A DNA stretch of 64,000 nt, from assembly GCF_018687715.1 (NCBI RefSeq), contig NC_056767.1:28259501-28323500 (forward strand), written 5' to 3'. Source of the DNA: Carya illinoinensis (Eukaryota > Streptophyta > Magnoliopsida > Fagales > Juglandaceae). Below the pieces are notes generated by a model. The model saw nothing but the letters and a program-made list of their open reading frames with translations, had not been told where the DNA came from and searched no databases. Position numbers and translations under genes: made by a program. Within the stretch, counting starts at the first letter, position 1. Each line of letters opens with the position of its first letter. This document shows, piece by piece, positions 21,291 to 33,173 of the stretch.

Positions 21291-23221
21291 AATGAGTAAT
21301 CCTAGATACATATATGGGTTGTGCAAGTGCGTTGCATTCTTTTCTGAAAAGAATGGGATCCACTATTTAAAAATTAATTATTTTCAAATATATCAATCTT
21401 TATTTAATATTTTTAAAAGAAGATTGGGTGTGACGTTTGTTCACTTTACAACTATTAATATCATTCCTCTTTTACTATTTGAGGCTTGATAATTTTTAAG
21501 TTTCACCAAACTTATATCAAAACTTAAAGAAACTCTTAATTAGGTACACTTGTGAATCTTCTGTTAGAAAACTAACGAGATGTCACGTACATTAATATTA
21601 TATGGAAGAAGCAAATCGGTTGAAGTAAATCACTGCAAATTGAAGTTTTACTCTTTTCGATTGATCAAAATCAAACTCCACTATATAGAAGTAGGCAATA
21701 ATATAAAGACATTCACAAAAGACAATAGTATCACCAATTGCAACGATGACGCAATGCATGAGATTCTCTGGAAAAAACACATGCTTTGCCGACATAATTA
21801 ATTTGATTAACGGGATTGGATCCAGCCCATGTAATGCTTGGGCTTACCCACTACTCGAAATGGAAAGATAAAAGCATTGCAGACAGAGACTCAAGTGGCC
21901 TCTTTTGTTTTTATAAATAAATTAAAATTAAAATTAAAAGTTAAATAAAATATTATTACTATATTTTTTAATATTATTTCTATTTTAAAATTTAAAAAAA
22001 TTGAATTATTTATTTTAATTTTGTTTAGGGATTTGAAAAAGTTAAATTGTTTATTTTATTTTGTACAAAAATTTGAAAAAATTGTAATAATGAGATGGGT
22101 TGAGTTGAGATGATTTATGAAAACAAATCAACATTGTTAATGAATGATAGGATATAACCAAGGGTGACCAAAACAGGATCCATTAGAAACAATTACAAAG
22201 AATTCAATCATCGAAAATTAAGCAGCCGAGACAAAATACAGACTAAAGTGACATGTAGAATTAAGACAACATGAAAATTTGCAGTATCAAACATATATGT
22301 TAGCAACTGCATTCGAATACACTTAATGCTTTGGTAAAACAAGTGCAGAGTTCATAACCTAGGTGCTACAGTATCACCAATTATATTTTTTCCATATATA
22401 GGTAAGCCCCACTACATATAAATGGACCAACATATATAGGTTACTCGGATGCACCCAGAAGTGTGTATAGATGTACCAACATATTCAAATTACTCGAATG
22501 AAAAACAGCACATATAGACGCTTAATTGCATTGCCCATTGAGATAAGTTATAACCAAAGGATAATTAATATCACATTACATGGAAGGGAAAGTTATCACA
22601 TTCAAATGTTTTTTAGGCATGTACCTCTTTATGAACCGACAATAGCAAACTAGTGATAATATTATCTATTTGCCTTAATATAAAAATAAGAGATGTTCTA
22701 TAGAAAATTAATTACAAAGTTTTTTCCAAATAGTTTGTGTCCTATTCTTTTGGAATTTCACGAATGGGTGAACATTGAATGCATAAAGAAGTCATTCTAG
22801 TAAACACAATAAAGGCAAAAAGCAACGAAAATTGGTGATTTGAAAGGAAAATGGTTGTTTTCTGAGTAGAAATGTGGATCACTAAGTGTAACGTGGTGAC
22901 CAAGACGTGCACCAAAAAAAACAGCTTTAGCAATTGGGACCTTGTACGCAATTCTGATATCCATAATCAAAGTTATGGAAAAAATATTGACGTGTGGACA
23001 ATATTATCTCATTCTAAGGAATCTTCACTATTTCTTGCCATATTTATGATGGCTTACCTTCTCGAGATAGTTCAATAGTATCAACATAGGATCTAACATT
23101 TTTGCGTCGTTAAAGTACTCCGATCCCCCTACATCAAAATAAAATGAAGTTGAAGTTTGCCCTTGCTTGCCAAAGAAAAACTCCATAGGTTCAAGTTATT
23201 CTTTTGTCTAGCTTGGGGGTT
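21291..23221. other. AT-rich spacer, no supported gene
   Basis: Contains the second copy of the duplicated segment (21826-22150) split by MITE family 1 copy b. The short ORFs in 21292-23078 have no recognisable domain or plausible splice context. Confidence 0.6.
21899..22127 (+). repeat. MITE family 1, copy b
   Basis: Contains AAAAGTTAAATAAAATATT, TTTGAAAAAGTTAAATTG, TTTATTTTATTTTGTAC and the end GAGATGGGTTGAGTTGAGAT. It interrupts a segment that is continuous at 17806-17905, which defines the insertion empirically. Confidence 0.7.
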
Positions 23222-23905
23222 CTGGTACAAGAGAAATAAATAGGAGTTTGAGCATATTAGATTAAGTCCTAGGCATGTGATTTATCATCCTATAGGTCTT
23301 ATGCACAATTATAAAGCAGTGAAAGTAAGGAATCAGGTGTAGCTTCGAGTTCATTTTGGTTATAAACCACCCTCAAAGGCAAGTCTGAAGCTTAATACTG
23401 ATGGGGCAGTGTTAATGGATTTTCATAAAGCTGGAATTGGAGTTATTTTGAGAGATAAATCTGGAGAGGTATTAATGGCAGATAGTAAAGTTGAATCTAA
23501 TCAAGTTGAACATCCAAAAGTGATAGTGCTCCTGGCATTATTTCGGGGCCTTCAACTGTGTTCAATGAGTATATCTAGTATTATTGTTGAAAGTGATTGT
23601 TTGCTATTAATACAATCTCTTCAACAAATAAAGATATGGTAGACTCTATTTTAGGTGCTCTGTACACTGAAGCTTATAAGGTTAAAAGTTGTTTTAACTA
23701 TTGTAATTTTAATCATGTGTATAGGGAGGGGATATGGCAGCTAATCAGCTTGCCCGTTTTACTTGGAGTGTTGAGAGTATTCAAATGATATGGGATTGTA
23801 TTCTAGACTTCCTTTCTCAAGTCCTTTGACTTTATAAATGTCTGTAATTGTTATTTCTAATGAAATAGATTGATTTCTTATATTTAAAAAGAAAAAAAAA
23901 AAGAA
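23222..23905 (+). pseudogene. LINE 3' tail with RNase H-like domain and poly(A)
   Basis: After a worn pre-RNase H stretch, 23390-23642 reads LKLNTDGAVLMDFHKAGIGV, then ILRDKSGEVLMADSKVE and IIVESDCLLLIQSL. These are RNase H-like motifs with the catalytic acidic residues in NTDGA, VIVLLALFRGL-type and ESD positions. After a frameshift near 23640, the HVYREG and ANQLARF motifs follow in other frames. It ends in A-rich sequence at 23886-23910. It is a 5'-truncated L1-type LINE; a host RNase H-like gene fragment is less likely because of the poly(A) tail. Confidence 0.8.
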
Positions 23906-24524
23906 AAAAACAGCATCAGCATGGTAAAATTTCTAGCTTCAAGGCTCGTGATGATGCAGTATATATAGTTCTCATTCCTTATCCATTCATGCAATGAATT
24001 CATTTTTGCCGCATCGAGGACAGTAAGTACGTACGACGTTAGATCGGCATGTGCAGTAGTACGTACTGTGCTGATCTAGTTGTGGAAAAAATGGAATTGC
24101 ATGCATGGAGAGCAGATCAGAGGCTACGTACGTACGTACCGGATCAGCAAGACTGTACAGAAGAAATTAAGATGGGCGTTTTGGTCAAGAACAACCACAA
24201 CGCATGAGATAGGGAAAGACATACACATGATTGCATGCATTAGGATGCAGCTTGTATATATTAACTATTCGTGTAGATTTTTCGATCAGTACTAAAGCTG
24301 AAAGACATGTATTCCAATCGTCCAACTAATAGCGCAAAAGCATATAAGCTACATTAATGAGGGTACAAAATTAAATAGTTTGTTGCAGCGACTTTATTCG
24401 GCTGTAAAAAGACAATTTAACTCGTTACAATAACTAGTTTTCTACTAAAGATTCACATGTTGCCCATATTTATTATCCAGAAAATAAGTTGGTCACAAAA
24501 ACTATAGATGTGGTAGGAAAAAAT

Positions 24525-24682
24525 TTTTTACCATTAAATATTATCAATCACGATAATCTCATGGAAAAATGTCTCTGTTTATTCTCTCCAATAATTTTGA
24601 TGATAAAATGCCACTTTTTTCCACTATAGCATGCCACGGAAAAAACACTCATGGCAAAAGCCACTATATGTTATAGTGATCT
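24525..24682. repeat. CACTA-like non-autonomous fragment
   Basis: The right end reads GCCACTATATGTTATAGTG, an inverted CACTA terminus. Inside are CCACGGAAAAAACAC and ATGGCAAAAGCCAC phrases, similar to 9370-9590. The left end and target duplication are not clear. Confidence 0.4.
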
Positions 24683-24960
24683 CTCGTATATACCTTTTGT
24701 CATGAAATTGGGATAAAAACTTTAAATAATTTTTTATTATTAATACCTTAAATTATTGACACCTGCTAGATTAGAATCTTAATAGAGAAGGGAAAAAGAA
24801 ACAATAGCTTGAAAATCTCTGCAAACAAACAAAGCATTTCATGTAACGATCAACACACAAAATTGACCCATTAATTTTCATAACAAAATTTCTAGTTAAT
24901 CGGGCTTCCCCTTAATAATTACTTGGTTTTTAGTTTTAATATATATATAACTCTCTCAGT

Positions 24961-25012
24961 CCTGAGATTAGTCAGCACATTGTTTCTAGACACCCGGTAC
25001 CAATAAAAATAT
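24961..25012 (+). repeat. SINE 3' fragment
   Basis: GAGATTAGTCAGCACATTGT followed by GACACCCGGTACCAATAAAA resembles the 3' half of the SINE at 63508-63728 (read on its own strand). Only the last 50 bp or so are kept. Confidence 0.55.
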
Positions 25013-25425
25013 TATATATATATAACTCTCTCCCTTTTCTTTTTTGGTGACTTGGGATGTATATTTTGGTTCTCATCAATATATTAATCTATATAGAGTC
25101 AACACCTTTTAAAATTTTCGATATAAAATTAGGACTCATGATCAGTATTCTTGAATCTTAGATCCATTAATGTTTCAACACAATTTACAAGTGCATGATT
25201 TTTTTTTTCCTTTTTGTTTACAAGTGCATGCATGGATTATATAAACAAGCTAAAACATATAATTGAGGTGATCAATGAAGAGAATTACACTAATTATAGG
25301 GCTGAATGAAATAGATTAATACACGAAATATAAATGAAAGATTCTTATTTGGATTATTGGACCCTATTTACAGCAAGCTAGAGCAATAATTAGTAATCAA
25401 CCTATTAACTTTTCTATAAATACTT

Positions 25426-25978
25426 AGGGTATTTTTGGATAATGAGATGAGATGAGAATTCTATGAATAATAGTGAAATGGTTTGACTTAAAATGTTTAG
25501 AAAATATTCTAACTACAAAAAGATTATACAAAAGTAAACTTACAAACTAACGTTTCTTGATGTAATATGTTAGATTGCAAGAAACGTTAGTTTGTAAAGC
25601 TACTTTTATTATAAATTAGATCTAATGTCTGACCACATAAACGTACCCATGTGAGTTTATGGATTTACCTTTATATAATCTCTTTCTATCAGTAGCAAGT
25701 CTCAAAATATTTTATTGGGTTTTAAGAAATGAGAGAGAAAATGTTGAATAATAATATTATAAATTTAAAACATTGCATGTTTAAATATAATTTTTATTTA
25801 GAAATTTGAAAAAATTGGGTTATTTTTGTGTTTTATCTAAAAGTTTGAAAATTTTGTAATAATTGGATGAAAAAGTTAAAAATTTAAAATTGAAAAGTGT
25901 TTTGTATTTAAATGATATTTCATAAAGAAACTATGTCAACTTTTAGTCACCTCATCTAAGTTCCCAAACAACCCCTTA
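25426..25978 (+). repeat. MITE family 1, copy c, with nested hairpin element
   Basis: The left end is AGGGTATTTTTGGATAATGA then GATGAGATGAG; the right end is CACCTCATCTAAGTTCCC then AAACAACCCCTTA. The interior keeps the family text TTTGAAAAAATTGGGTTATT and TTTGAAAATTTTGTAATAAT. A hairpin element (25523-25612) and extra sequence inflate it to about 550 bp. Confidence 0.7.
25523..25612. repeat. Hairpin MITE (family 2), copy 1
   Basis: The arms AAACTAACGTTTCTTG (near 25545) and CAAGAAACGTTAGTTT (near 25578) are perfect inverted repeats, and similarity extends outward to AAAAGTAA against TACTTTTA. The loop is about 18 bp. Related hairpins lie near 54950, 55919 and 58642. Confidence 0.75.
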
Positions 25979-26649
25979 GTTAATTGCATTTTTATTTTTT
26001 TATAATATATATAGAATTTTTATTCTTTTTTTTTTTTAAATCGGATTATGGACTTTGCTTGAACATAACTTTATGGGGAAGGCTGCTAAAGAAATTCTGC
26101 CAACAATGGATAACTTGAAGAAGAAACCATAGTTCATGTTCTTTGGAAGTGCCCTGCTGCAACAGATGTATGGATTGAGGCTGCTAAGTCTATACAGAAA
26201 GCTTGTCAACAATTGGTATAGGTTTTATGAATTTGTGACAAAAGATCATTGAAAAACTGAAACTGGATGATAAAAGATCTTTGATTTTATAAGACAGTTT
26301 TGAGAATCCAAGGTAATTGTACAATTCTACAAAACAAGGACTATTGGAGTACCAATCAGCTCAAGACAAGTTGCAAGTTGATTTATAGCAGAAGATTTTA
26401 GTAAGACAAAAAACCAGATGGAAGAAACCAATGGGCAGGAATGTGAATGCCAATTGGGATGCTGTCGTGAATTCAAAGGAAAAAAAGATAAGTATTGGTG
26501 TGACCATAAGAAATGCAGAAAGTGAAGTATTAGCTTCACTATGTGACACTGTCAATGATTGTTAAAAACCAACAATTGCAAAAGCTGTAGCACTAAAGAG
26601 AGCCATGACATTTTGTATTGAGCTGGTATTCCCAAGGTTTCAAGTTTCG

Positions 26650-27952
26650 TGTAATTATATATCTACACATAGATTTTGATGATAACAAATGAATTCAAAG
26701 AATAAAGGAGTCTCAATCTCAAGTTGTCTACACAATGGAATCAAGCACATCAAGGAACCAAACATAAGCAAGAAGGGAACAAGTTCACATTAAAGTCATA
26801 GAGTAATGTTGTAAATCTCCTAAAAATTCAAAATTAAGATTAAAACTCAAAATTAATATTTTATCATAAAGCATTAAAATAGATTTTCTACATGTGCATG
26901 AATATTTTGAAAATTAAATTTAAAAATTTTGAAAGATGATTGATTGTCATCTTTTACATATATAAGACATGATTAAAGGTTTGAATTTTGAAAATATTAA
27001 AGATGATTAATTGTCATCTTTTACATGTGCATGCTTTATTTGAATATTTTTAAAAGTGATTAATGCTCTTTTTGACTTATGTAAAACGTAAATGATTTTA
27101 TTTGAAAATTTTAAAAATATTAAAGATGATTGATTGTCATCTTTCACATGTGCATGATTTATTTGAATATTTTCAAAAGTGATTGATGCACTTTTTGACT
27201 TATGCAAAAGGTAGATGATTTTGTTTGAAAATTTTGAAAAGTAAAGTTTCTTTTGTCATATGCGAAAAGTAAAAACATTAGGTTTGAAATTTTTGAAAAG
27301 TGAATGATGTTGTCTTTGACATGTGAATCTTTTAAATTTAAATATGAAATCTTATATGCCTATAAACAGATCATTTGATAGTTTCACATTTACAACACCA
27401 AGAGCATATAACATTCATTCAAACTTTTCATTCTCTCTTCTCTAAGCATTGATCCTTAATCCTTGTTCATTTTGAGAGAAATATAGTTTTACGATGTATT
27501 GTTCTTATTTCACTCATTGAGGAGTGTTCTCTGATAACCTACCCACTATCAGATCTTGTATCAGTAAAAGGGTGTGTATAACCCTTGTGTGTGTAGAAAG
27601 TGTTTTACACAGGGAATAGTTAAATTACCACCTGTAAGGTGATTGCAAGTATAGAGGGTGTTCTACATAAATCCTTTGTAGCGATGTTGTTCAAATGTGC
27701 AATAGGTTTCTATCTCCACTTGAATGAGGTTAAATAGTGAATTTGGAGATCCTCAATGGGTAGCTTGAGGCAAGGACGTAGGCAGTGGGGCCCGTTAACA
27801 TACTGAGTTTGCTTCTCTCTTACCCTTACTCTTTATATTTATTACTGTTTCGTATTTTATTTATATTTTATATTGTGTATTTAATTTATAATTTTTAATT
27901 TTTTAAAAATAACCCAATTCACCTCCCTCTTGTGTTAGTCATCTGGGCAACA
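26650..27952. mobile_element. Probable solo LTR, 1.3 kb, inside the LINE
   Basis: The block begins TGTAATTATATATC and ends CATCTGGGCAACA, so it has TGT...ACA termini. It is non-coding and includes GATTTTGATGATAACAAATG near its start, GCAAGGACGTAGGCAGTGGG near 27770 and CCAATTCACCTCCCTCTTGT near its end. I associate these phrases with large plant copia LTRs. The flanking pentamers TTTCG and GTTGG match poorly, so it is either old or the ends are slightly misplaced. No second LTR is present. Confidence 0.6.
26933..27240 (+). repeat. Tandem repeat of about 123 bp inside the solo LTR
   Basis: AAGATGATTxATTGTCATCTTT starts near 26933, 26999 and 27122. The second and third units continue in parallel through CACATGTGCATG or ACATGTGCATG, TATTTGAATATTTT and CTTTTTGACTTATG. 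The first unit is partial. Confidence 0.8.
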
Positions 27953-28090
27953 GTTGGAAATGACAAAAGTATGTTTAGAAGGAGATGCTCAGGTTATTGT
28001 CAAAACAATTACAAGTAAGGAAGAAATATGTACTAAATATGGTGTTTTGATCGAAGATGCTAGGAGAATGCTGCTTGAAAGGAAACGATG

Positions 28091-28358
28091 TATAAAGGAA
28101 ACTTCCTCAAATCAAGAATATCCCTCAAATCAAGGAACAAGAGTGACTGCAGATTCTTAGCTTCAATTCAGGGATACAACAGCTATTGTTTTCTATGTTT
28201 ATACTCTGTAATTGATTGCCTTAATTCTAGGAGACTTACTTAGAATAGCTCTTGTAAACGTATATTTATTTTCCATACAAACTTTTGTAATGAGTGTGTA
28301 ATAATTTTTTCAAAACAGAGCAGTAATACAGAAGAATTATATTCTTCAATTCTCATCA
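28091..28358 (+). repeat. 5' LTR of copia A
   Basis: About 268 bp from TATAAAGGAAACTTCC to TTCAATTCTCATCA. It contains CTTACTTAGAATAGCTCTTG near 28230, which is absent from the 3' LTR. If the start is taken as TG at 28089, the target duplication no longer matches, so 28091 is preferred. Confidence 0.9.
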
Positions 28359-29300
28359 TGGTATCAGGAGAGCCTCCCTCGCACGAGAACTCGATCCCCT
28401 CCTCTGATAACACCCACCACCCGATTTCCACTCCACCATCCCCAACCGATACCCCCCTTATTGCACTCAACATCTCTGCTCAAATAAATGAAAAACTCAC
28501 ACCATCAACCTTTCCTCAATGGCGTGCTCAGTTTGAAGCCCTCCTAATTGGATACAATCTAATTGATTATGTCACAGGTGACCATCCTCCTCCCTCTCCG
28601 AGTAATTCCTCCACCACCAATCCACAGAAAACCCATTGGATAAAACATGATAAACTAATCCTTAATGCCATTTTGGCATCCACTACCCCCACCATCACCC
28701 CCCTCATTTCCGCTGCAAAAACTTCTCAACAAGCATGGCACAATTGCATACCATGTATGCAAGTAAATCTCGCACTCGGGCCATGCAATTGAAGGAGGAG
28801 CTCACAATGATTAAGAAAGGGAATGAGACGGTACAAGAATACATGCACACTGTCAAAGCTCTTGCCGATGAAATCTCCCTCATCGATCATCCCATCGCAG
28901 ATGATGATCTAACCTTATACATTCTCAACAGACTAGGAAGTGATTTTCGCAAAATCGCGGCACCTATTCCCGCAAGGGAAAGGTCACTCACGTTCGAGGA
29001 ACTACATAACCTCCTAGTTGGGCATGATGCTTATCTGTGCCGTCTTGAAGCTTCCACCCAACAATTGGTTGTGTCGGCGACCTACTTCCTCGTCAAGTGG
29101 GCAGAACCCTAAAGGCAACTTTCACCATGGGTCTAGCCGAAATGGTGGATCTTCACTCCCAACTTCTAACTCGGGCTCCTATCGGTCCTCTGGAGGCCCA
29201 ACTAAAAAGTCAAATGGACATCGCAAATATAACCCGAAGTGCCAAATCTATGATGAACTGGGCCACATTGCGAAACACTGTCCACATCTACGTCTTGCTG
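28358..29300 (+). pseudogene. gag of copia A, frameshifted
   Basis: The frame from the ATG at 28358 (its A is the last LTR base, its TG the first of the primer site) gives a Ser/Pro-rich start, then FPQWRAQFEALLIGYNLIDY and HDKLILNAILAS, as in copia Gag. A frameshift near 28740 moves it to the frame holding TMYASKSRTRAMQLKEEL and LNRLGSDFRKIAAPI. The knuckle near 29237 reads CQIYDELGHIAKHC, so its second Cys is Tyr. Further frame changes occur near 29100. Confidence 0.85.
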
Positions 29301-29329
29301 AGCCCACTGCCAATTATGTCACAACTTCC

Positions 29330-32300
29330 CCTGCACCGAACACTAAATGGCTTACTGATTCCGGAGCTTCACAAGACATAATTGCTGATTTTGCCAATTT
29401 ATCCATTCACTCCAAGTATGATGGCACTGATGAAGTTGTCATAGGTACAGTTCAGGTTTGCATGTCTCACATGTTAGTTCATTAGTTCTAAAATCACCCA
29501 CTCGAACTTTTCAATTAAATGACACTCTTTGTATTCCTAATATCCGCAAAAATCTCATTTCCATCCATCATTTTACCTCACAAAACAATGTTTTGGTTGA
29601 ATTTCATCCATTGTTTTTCCTTGTTAAGGACAAGATCACGGGGGCGGTTCTACTCAAAGATGCGTGTGAAAATGGTGTTCACACTCTCCCAGCATCACTA
29701 GTGAAAGCTTCTCCAACAATGGTTGCAAATGTGCATGAACAGACCTCAATAAATGGGTGGCACAAACGTCTTGGACATCCATCTCAAAAAATCATTCATC
29801 ATCTTGTTAAAAAATTTTCTCTTCTAATAAACCAAGAAGAACATAGTTCACATCTGTGTACCTCTTGTTCAATCAATAAAGCGCACAAACAACCTTTTCG
29901 GGTCAACAGCTTTCAAAGCTATGCTCCACTTGATTTAATTTATACTGATATTTGGGGTCCCTCCAATACAATTGGTGTTGATGGCTCAAGGTATTATTTG
30001 ATTTTTGTTGATCATTTTACAAAATATATTTGGTTTTATCCAATGGAAACGAAATCCGGTGTAAACATGATATTTCCTCAATTTAAACATCTGTTGAAAA
30101 TCATTTTCAATCAAAAATCAAAAGTATCTACTGGGATAATGGTGGTGAATTTGTTGCCTTAAAAAAATATTTTTCCATACACAGTATAAGTCATTACACC
30201 ACTGCTCCTCACACACCACAACAAAATGGTGTATCCGAGTGCCGTCATCGTCATTTGGTCGAAATGGGCCTTACCCTTTTACATGATGCTTCTTTATCCC
30301 TCTCATACTGGCCTCATGCTTTTTCAACGGCAGCTTATCTCATAAATAGCCAGCCAACACCCCTACTAAATAACAAATCCCCTTTTGAAGCATTATTTCA
30401 CCAGACTCCAAACTACCTTAAGCTCAAAAAATTTGGATGCTTATGTTTTCCTCTCACCAAGCCCTACAACACCAATAAGTTGCAGCCCAAGTCAATTCCA
30501 TGCTTGTTTGTGGGCTATTCAACAACTCAAAATGCCTATAAATGTTTTGACCTGAAAGCCGAAAAGATTTATTTATCTCAGCATGTTCTATTTGATGAAA
30601 GTCAAACTCATCCTCTTCTCCATTCGGACGCAGCAAAGGATCCAAGGTTGTCCATCTCATCTACGCCAGCCGTGCCATTGATCTCCATGCAATCCTTGCC
30701 GCAACCACCACCAGTGCCAACGAGAGGTAACGCCATTTTCACCTCATCTCTAGGTAACTGCTCCAGTTCCTCTTCTTCTTCTTCTTTTCAAGATATGCAA
30801 TCCCTAAAGTCATGCCCTAATTTCTCTCAATCACACGAGCACTTGTCCTCTCACTCAAATTCACATACCACTCAAGTCTCAGAAAACACGGTCGTCCATG
30901 ATAGCCATCATAGTGACTCTCCATTGCCTGCACCTCACTAAACACACACCATGACCACTCGGTCAATGAATAACATTCATAAACCGAAACAATTCAACTA
31001 TGTTACCAAACACCCACTCCCACCACCTCTTGAACCAACTTGTGTGAGTCAAGCATTCTATGAACCTCACTGGAGACATGCTATGTCAGATGAACTTTAA
31101 GCCCTTATGCGTCATGGCACTTGGGATCTTGTTTCCCCACCAAAAAATTGTAGTCCTATTGGGTGCAAGTGGGTATTTTTTGTAAAACGAAAACCAGATG
31201 GTTTAGTTGATAGGTTTAAAGCGAGGCTTGTCGCTAAAGGTTTTAATCAATGAGAAGGGTTAGATTACAAAGAGACTTTCAGCCCAGTTGTGAAACCCGC
31301 TACCATTAGAACTGTCTTAACAATGGCTATAATGCAAGGAGGGCCAGGCCATTGAGACAATTAGATATCAACAATACCTTTTTGCATGGAGACTTGACTA
31401 AGACTGTGTATATGATACAACCACCGGGCTTCAAAGATGTCACCAAGCCAAATCATGTTTGTAGGCAATATATGGCCTTAAACAGGCACCAAGAGTTTGG
31501 TATTCAGCTCTTAAATTGGCAATTATGGGCCTTGGATTTCAAAATTCAAAAGCTGACTCATCTCTCTTTATATACTACCAGAATTCTATTCCATGCTATA
31601 TATTAGTATATGTGGATGATTTGGTTATCACAGGGAATAATATATGCTTTGTGTCTGGTATTATTACACAACTTGGTAATCGGTTTTCCTTAAAAGACAT
31701 AGGGCAGCTCCACTTTTTCCTAGGAATGGAGGTTATTTTCACAAAATCTGGACTTTTTTTGTCTCAACATAAGTATATTCGAGACCTACTATCCAAAACC
31801 AATATGATTGGTGCTAAAGATGTCTCGACACCATTATCCACCATCACGCTTCTCAAATTGGTTGATGGTACTTCATCCACCAACAGTACATATTTCAAAA
31901 GTGTTATTGGTGCTCTCCAAGACTTGTCACTCACTCGCTCGGATATCTCTTTCTCAGTAAATAAACTTTCACAGTTTATGCACAAACCTACAGTGACACA
32001 TTGGACAGCTGACAAGCGTCTCATTCGCTATTTAAAGCACACTATCTTTCATAGCCTCCACATTAGAAAAAAACTCCAGATTTGAACTAATTACATATTC
32101 TGATGCGGATTGGGCAGGCAACTATGATGATCGGACCTCCACATCTGCATATATAAGCTTTCTTGGAGTCAATCCTATTTGCTGGAGTTCGAAGAAGCAA
32201 AGGGTAGTAGCACGTTCTTCAACTGAGGCAGAATATAGAGCCCTTGCCAATGCAGCCTCTGAGACATCGTGGCTTCTTTCATTATTTAAGGAACTTGGCC

Positions 32301-32565
32301 TACCATTATCTGGACCACCTAAGCTACTATGTGATAATTTGGGTGCGACTCATCTTAGTTTTAATCCTATTCAGCACTCTAGAATGAAACATATTCAGAT
32401 TGACCTCCATTTTGTTCGGGATATGGTTCAACGAGGAATTCTTAATGTTCATCATGTTAACACACAAAATCAGCTAGCTGACCTTCTAACCAAAGGTCTC
32501 TCATGCCAAAGGACAAAACTTCTAAGAGATAAGATTGGCTTAGCCGATGGCAGTTCCATCTTGCA
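29330..32565 (+). pseudogene. pol of copia A: protease, integrase, RT, RNase H
   Basis: Protease near 29350 keeps WLTDSGAS. GAG-pre-integrase (WHKRLGHPS near 29759) and the integrase core follow: TDIWGPS near 29945, a YWDNGGEF-type site in another frame near 30130 and NGVSECRH near 30226. The RT half starts near 31065 (RHAMSDEL), has [11 protein letters not shown] near 31360 and an intact YVDD ([12 protein letters not shown] near 31602). RNase H from about 32090 has STEAEYRALANAASE and ends with ADLLTKGLS near 32480. Stops and frameshifts at about 30160, 31100, 31250, 31450 and 32085 disable it. Confidence 0.85.
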
Positions 32566-32571
32566 GGGGCG

Positions 32572-32816
32572 TATAAAAGAAACTTCCTCAAATAAAAAAT
32601 ATCCCTCAAATCAAGGAACAAGAGTGACTGTAGATTCTTTGCCTCAATTTAGGGATACAACAGCTATTGTTTTCTATGTTTATACTCTATAATTGATTGC
32701 CTTAATTCTAGGACACTTTATATTTATTTTCCATACAAACTATTGTAATGAGTGTGTAATAATTTTTTCAAAACATAGCAGTAATACAGAAGAATTATAA
32801 TCTTCAATTCTCATCA
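32572..32816 (+). repeat. 3' LTR of copia A
   Basis: About 245 bp from TATAAAAGAAACTTCC to TTCAATTCTCATCA. It is followed directly by the target duplication CGATG. It lacks 23 bp present in the 5' LTR near 28230. Confidence 0.92.
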
Positions 32817-32927
32817 CGATGGATGGTTAACTTTGTCCATAGAGAAGCTAACTTAGTGGCTCAGACACTTGCAAAGTTAACTCTAAACATGGGGGAAGAG
32901 AGAGTTTGGTTAGAAGAATGTCCTAGT

Positions 32928-33173
32928 TGTTATGTATGAACTTATTTGTATGGCCATACATAACCATTAATGAAGACCATTGAAGCCGTTAATGAAGACC
33001 ATTGAAGCCATTAATTAAGACCATTGAAGCCATCAATTAAGACCATTGAGTCATACCTACTCCTTTGTACTCCTATATATATATGGGTATCATTCACTTG
33101 TATATCATCAAGTTTTGCATTTGAATAACAACTCTTTCTCTTGCAATATCATTTCTATTTTAGTTTTATAACA
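32928..33173 (+). repeat. 5' LTR of copia B with 22-bp minisatellite
   Basis: About 246 bp. From about 32963 to 33048 a 22-bp unit (CATTAATGAAGACCATTGAA plus GC) repeats nearly four times with small changes. A TATATATATGGG box near 33076 is a likely promoter. It is followed by CGTTATCAGCACGAAAG, a probable primer-binding region. Confidence 0.92.

Larger units (their letters stand above)
23911..26040. other. AT-rich spacer with small repeats
   Basis: No gene supported. It includes GTAC-rich simple sequence near 24125, a CACTA-like fragment (24525-24682), a SINE fragment (24961-25012) and MITE family 1 copy c with a nested hairpin element. Confidence 0.6.
28091..32816 (+). mobile_element. Ty1/copia retrotransposon A, two LTRs, 5-bp TSD
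   Basis: The LTRs at 28091-28358 and 32572-32816 flank gag and pol. The primer-binding site TGGTATCAGGAGAG starts at 28359, and a purine-rich TTGCAGGGGC precedes the 3' LTR. The pentamer CGATG occurs at 28086-28090 and 32817-32821, a perfect target duplication lying in the LINE RNase H. The LTRs differ by roughly a dozen substitutions and one 23-bp indel, so the insertion is not recent. Confidence 0.93.

Noticed and set aside
27007..27207. 66-codon minus-strand ORF with repeated IQINHAHVKDDN text
   Set aside because: It is only the translation of the tandem 123-bp units in the solo LTR.
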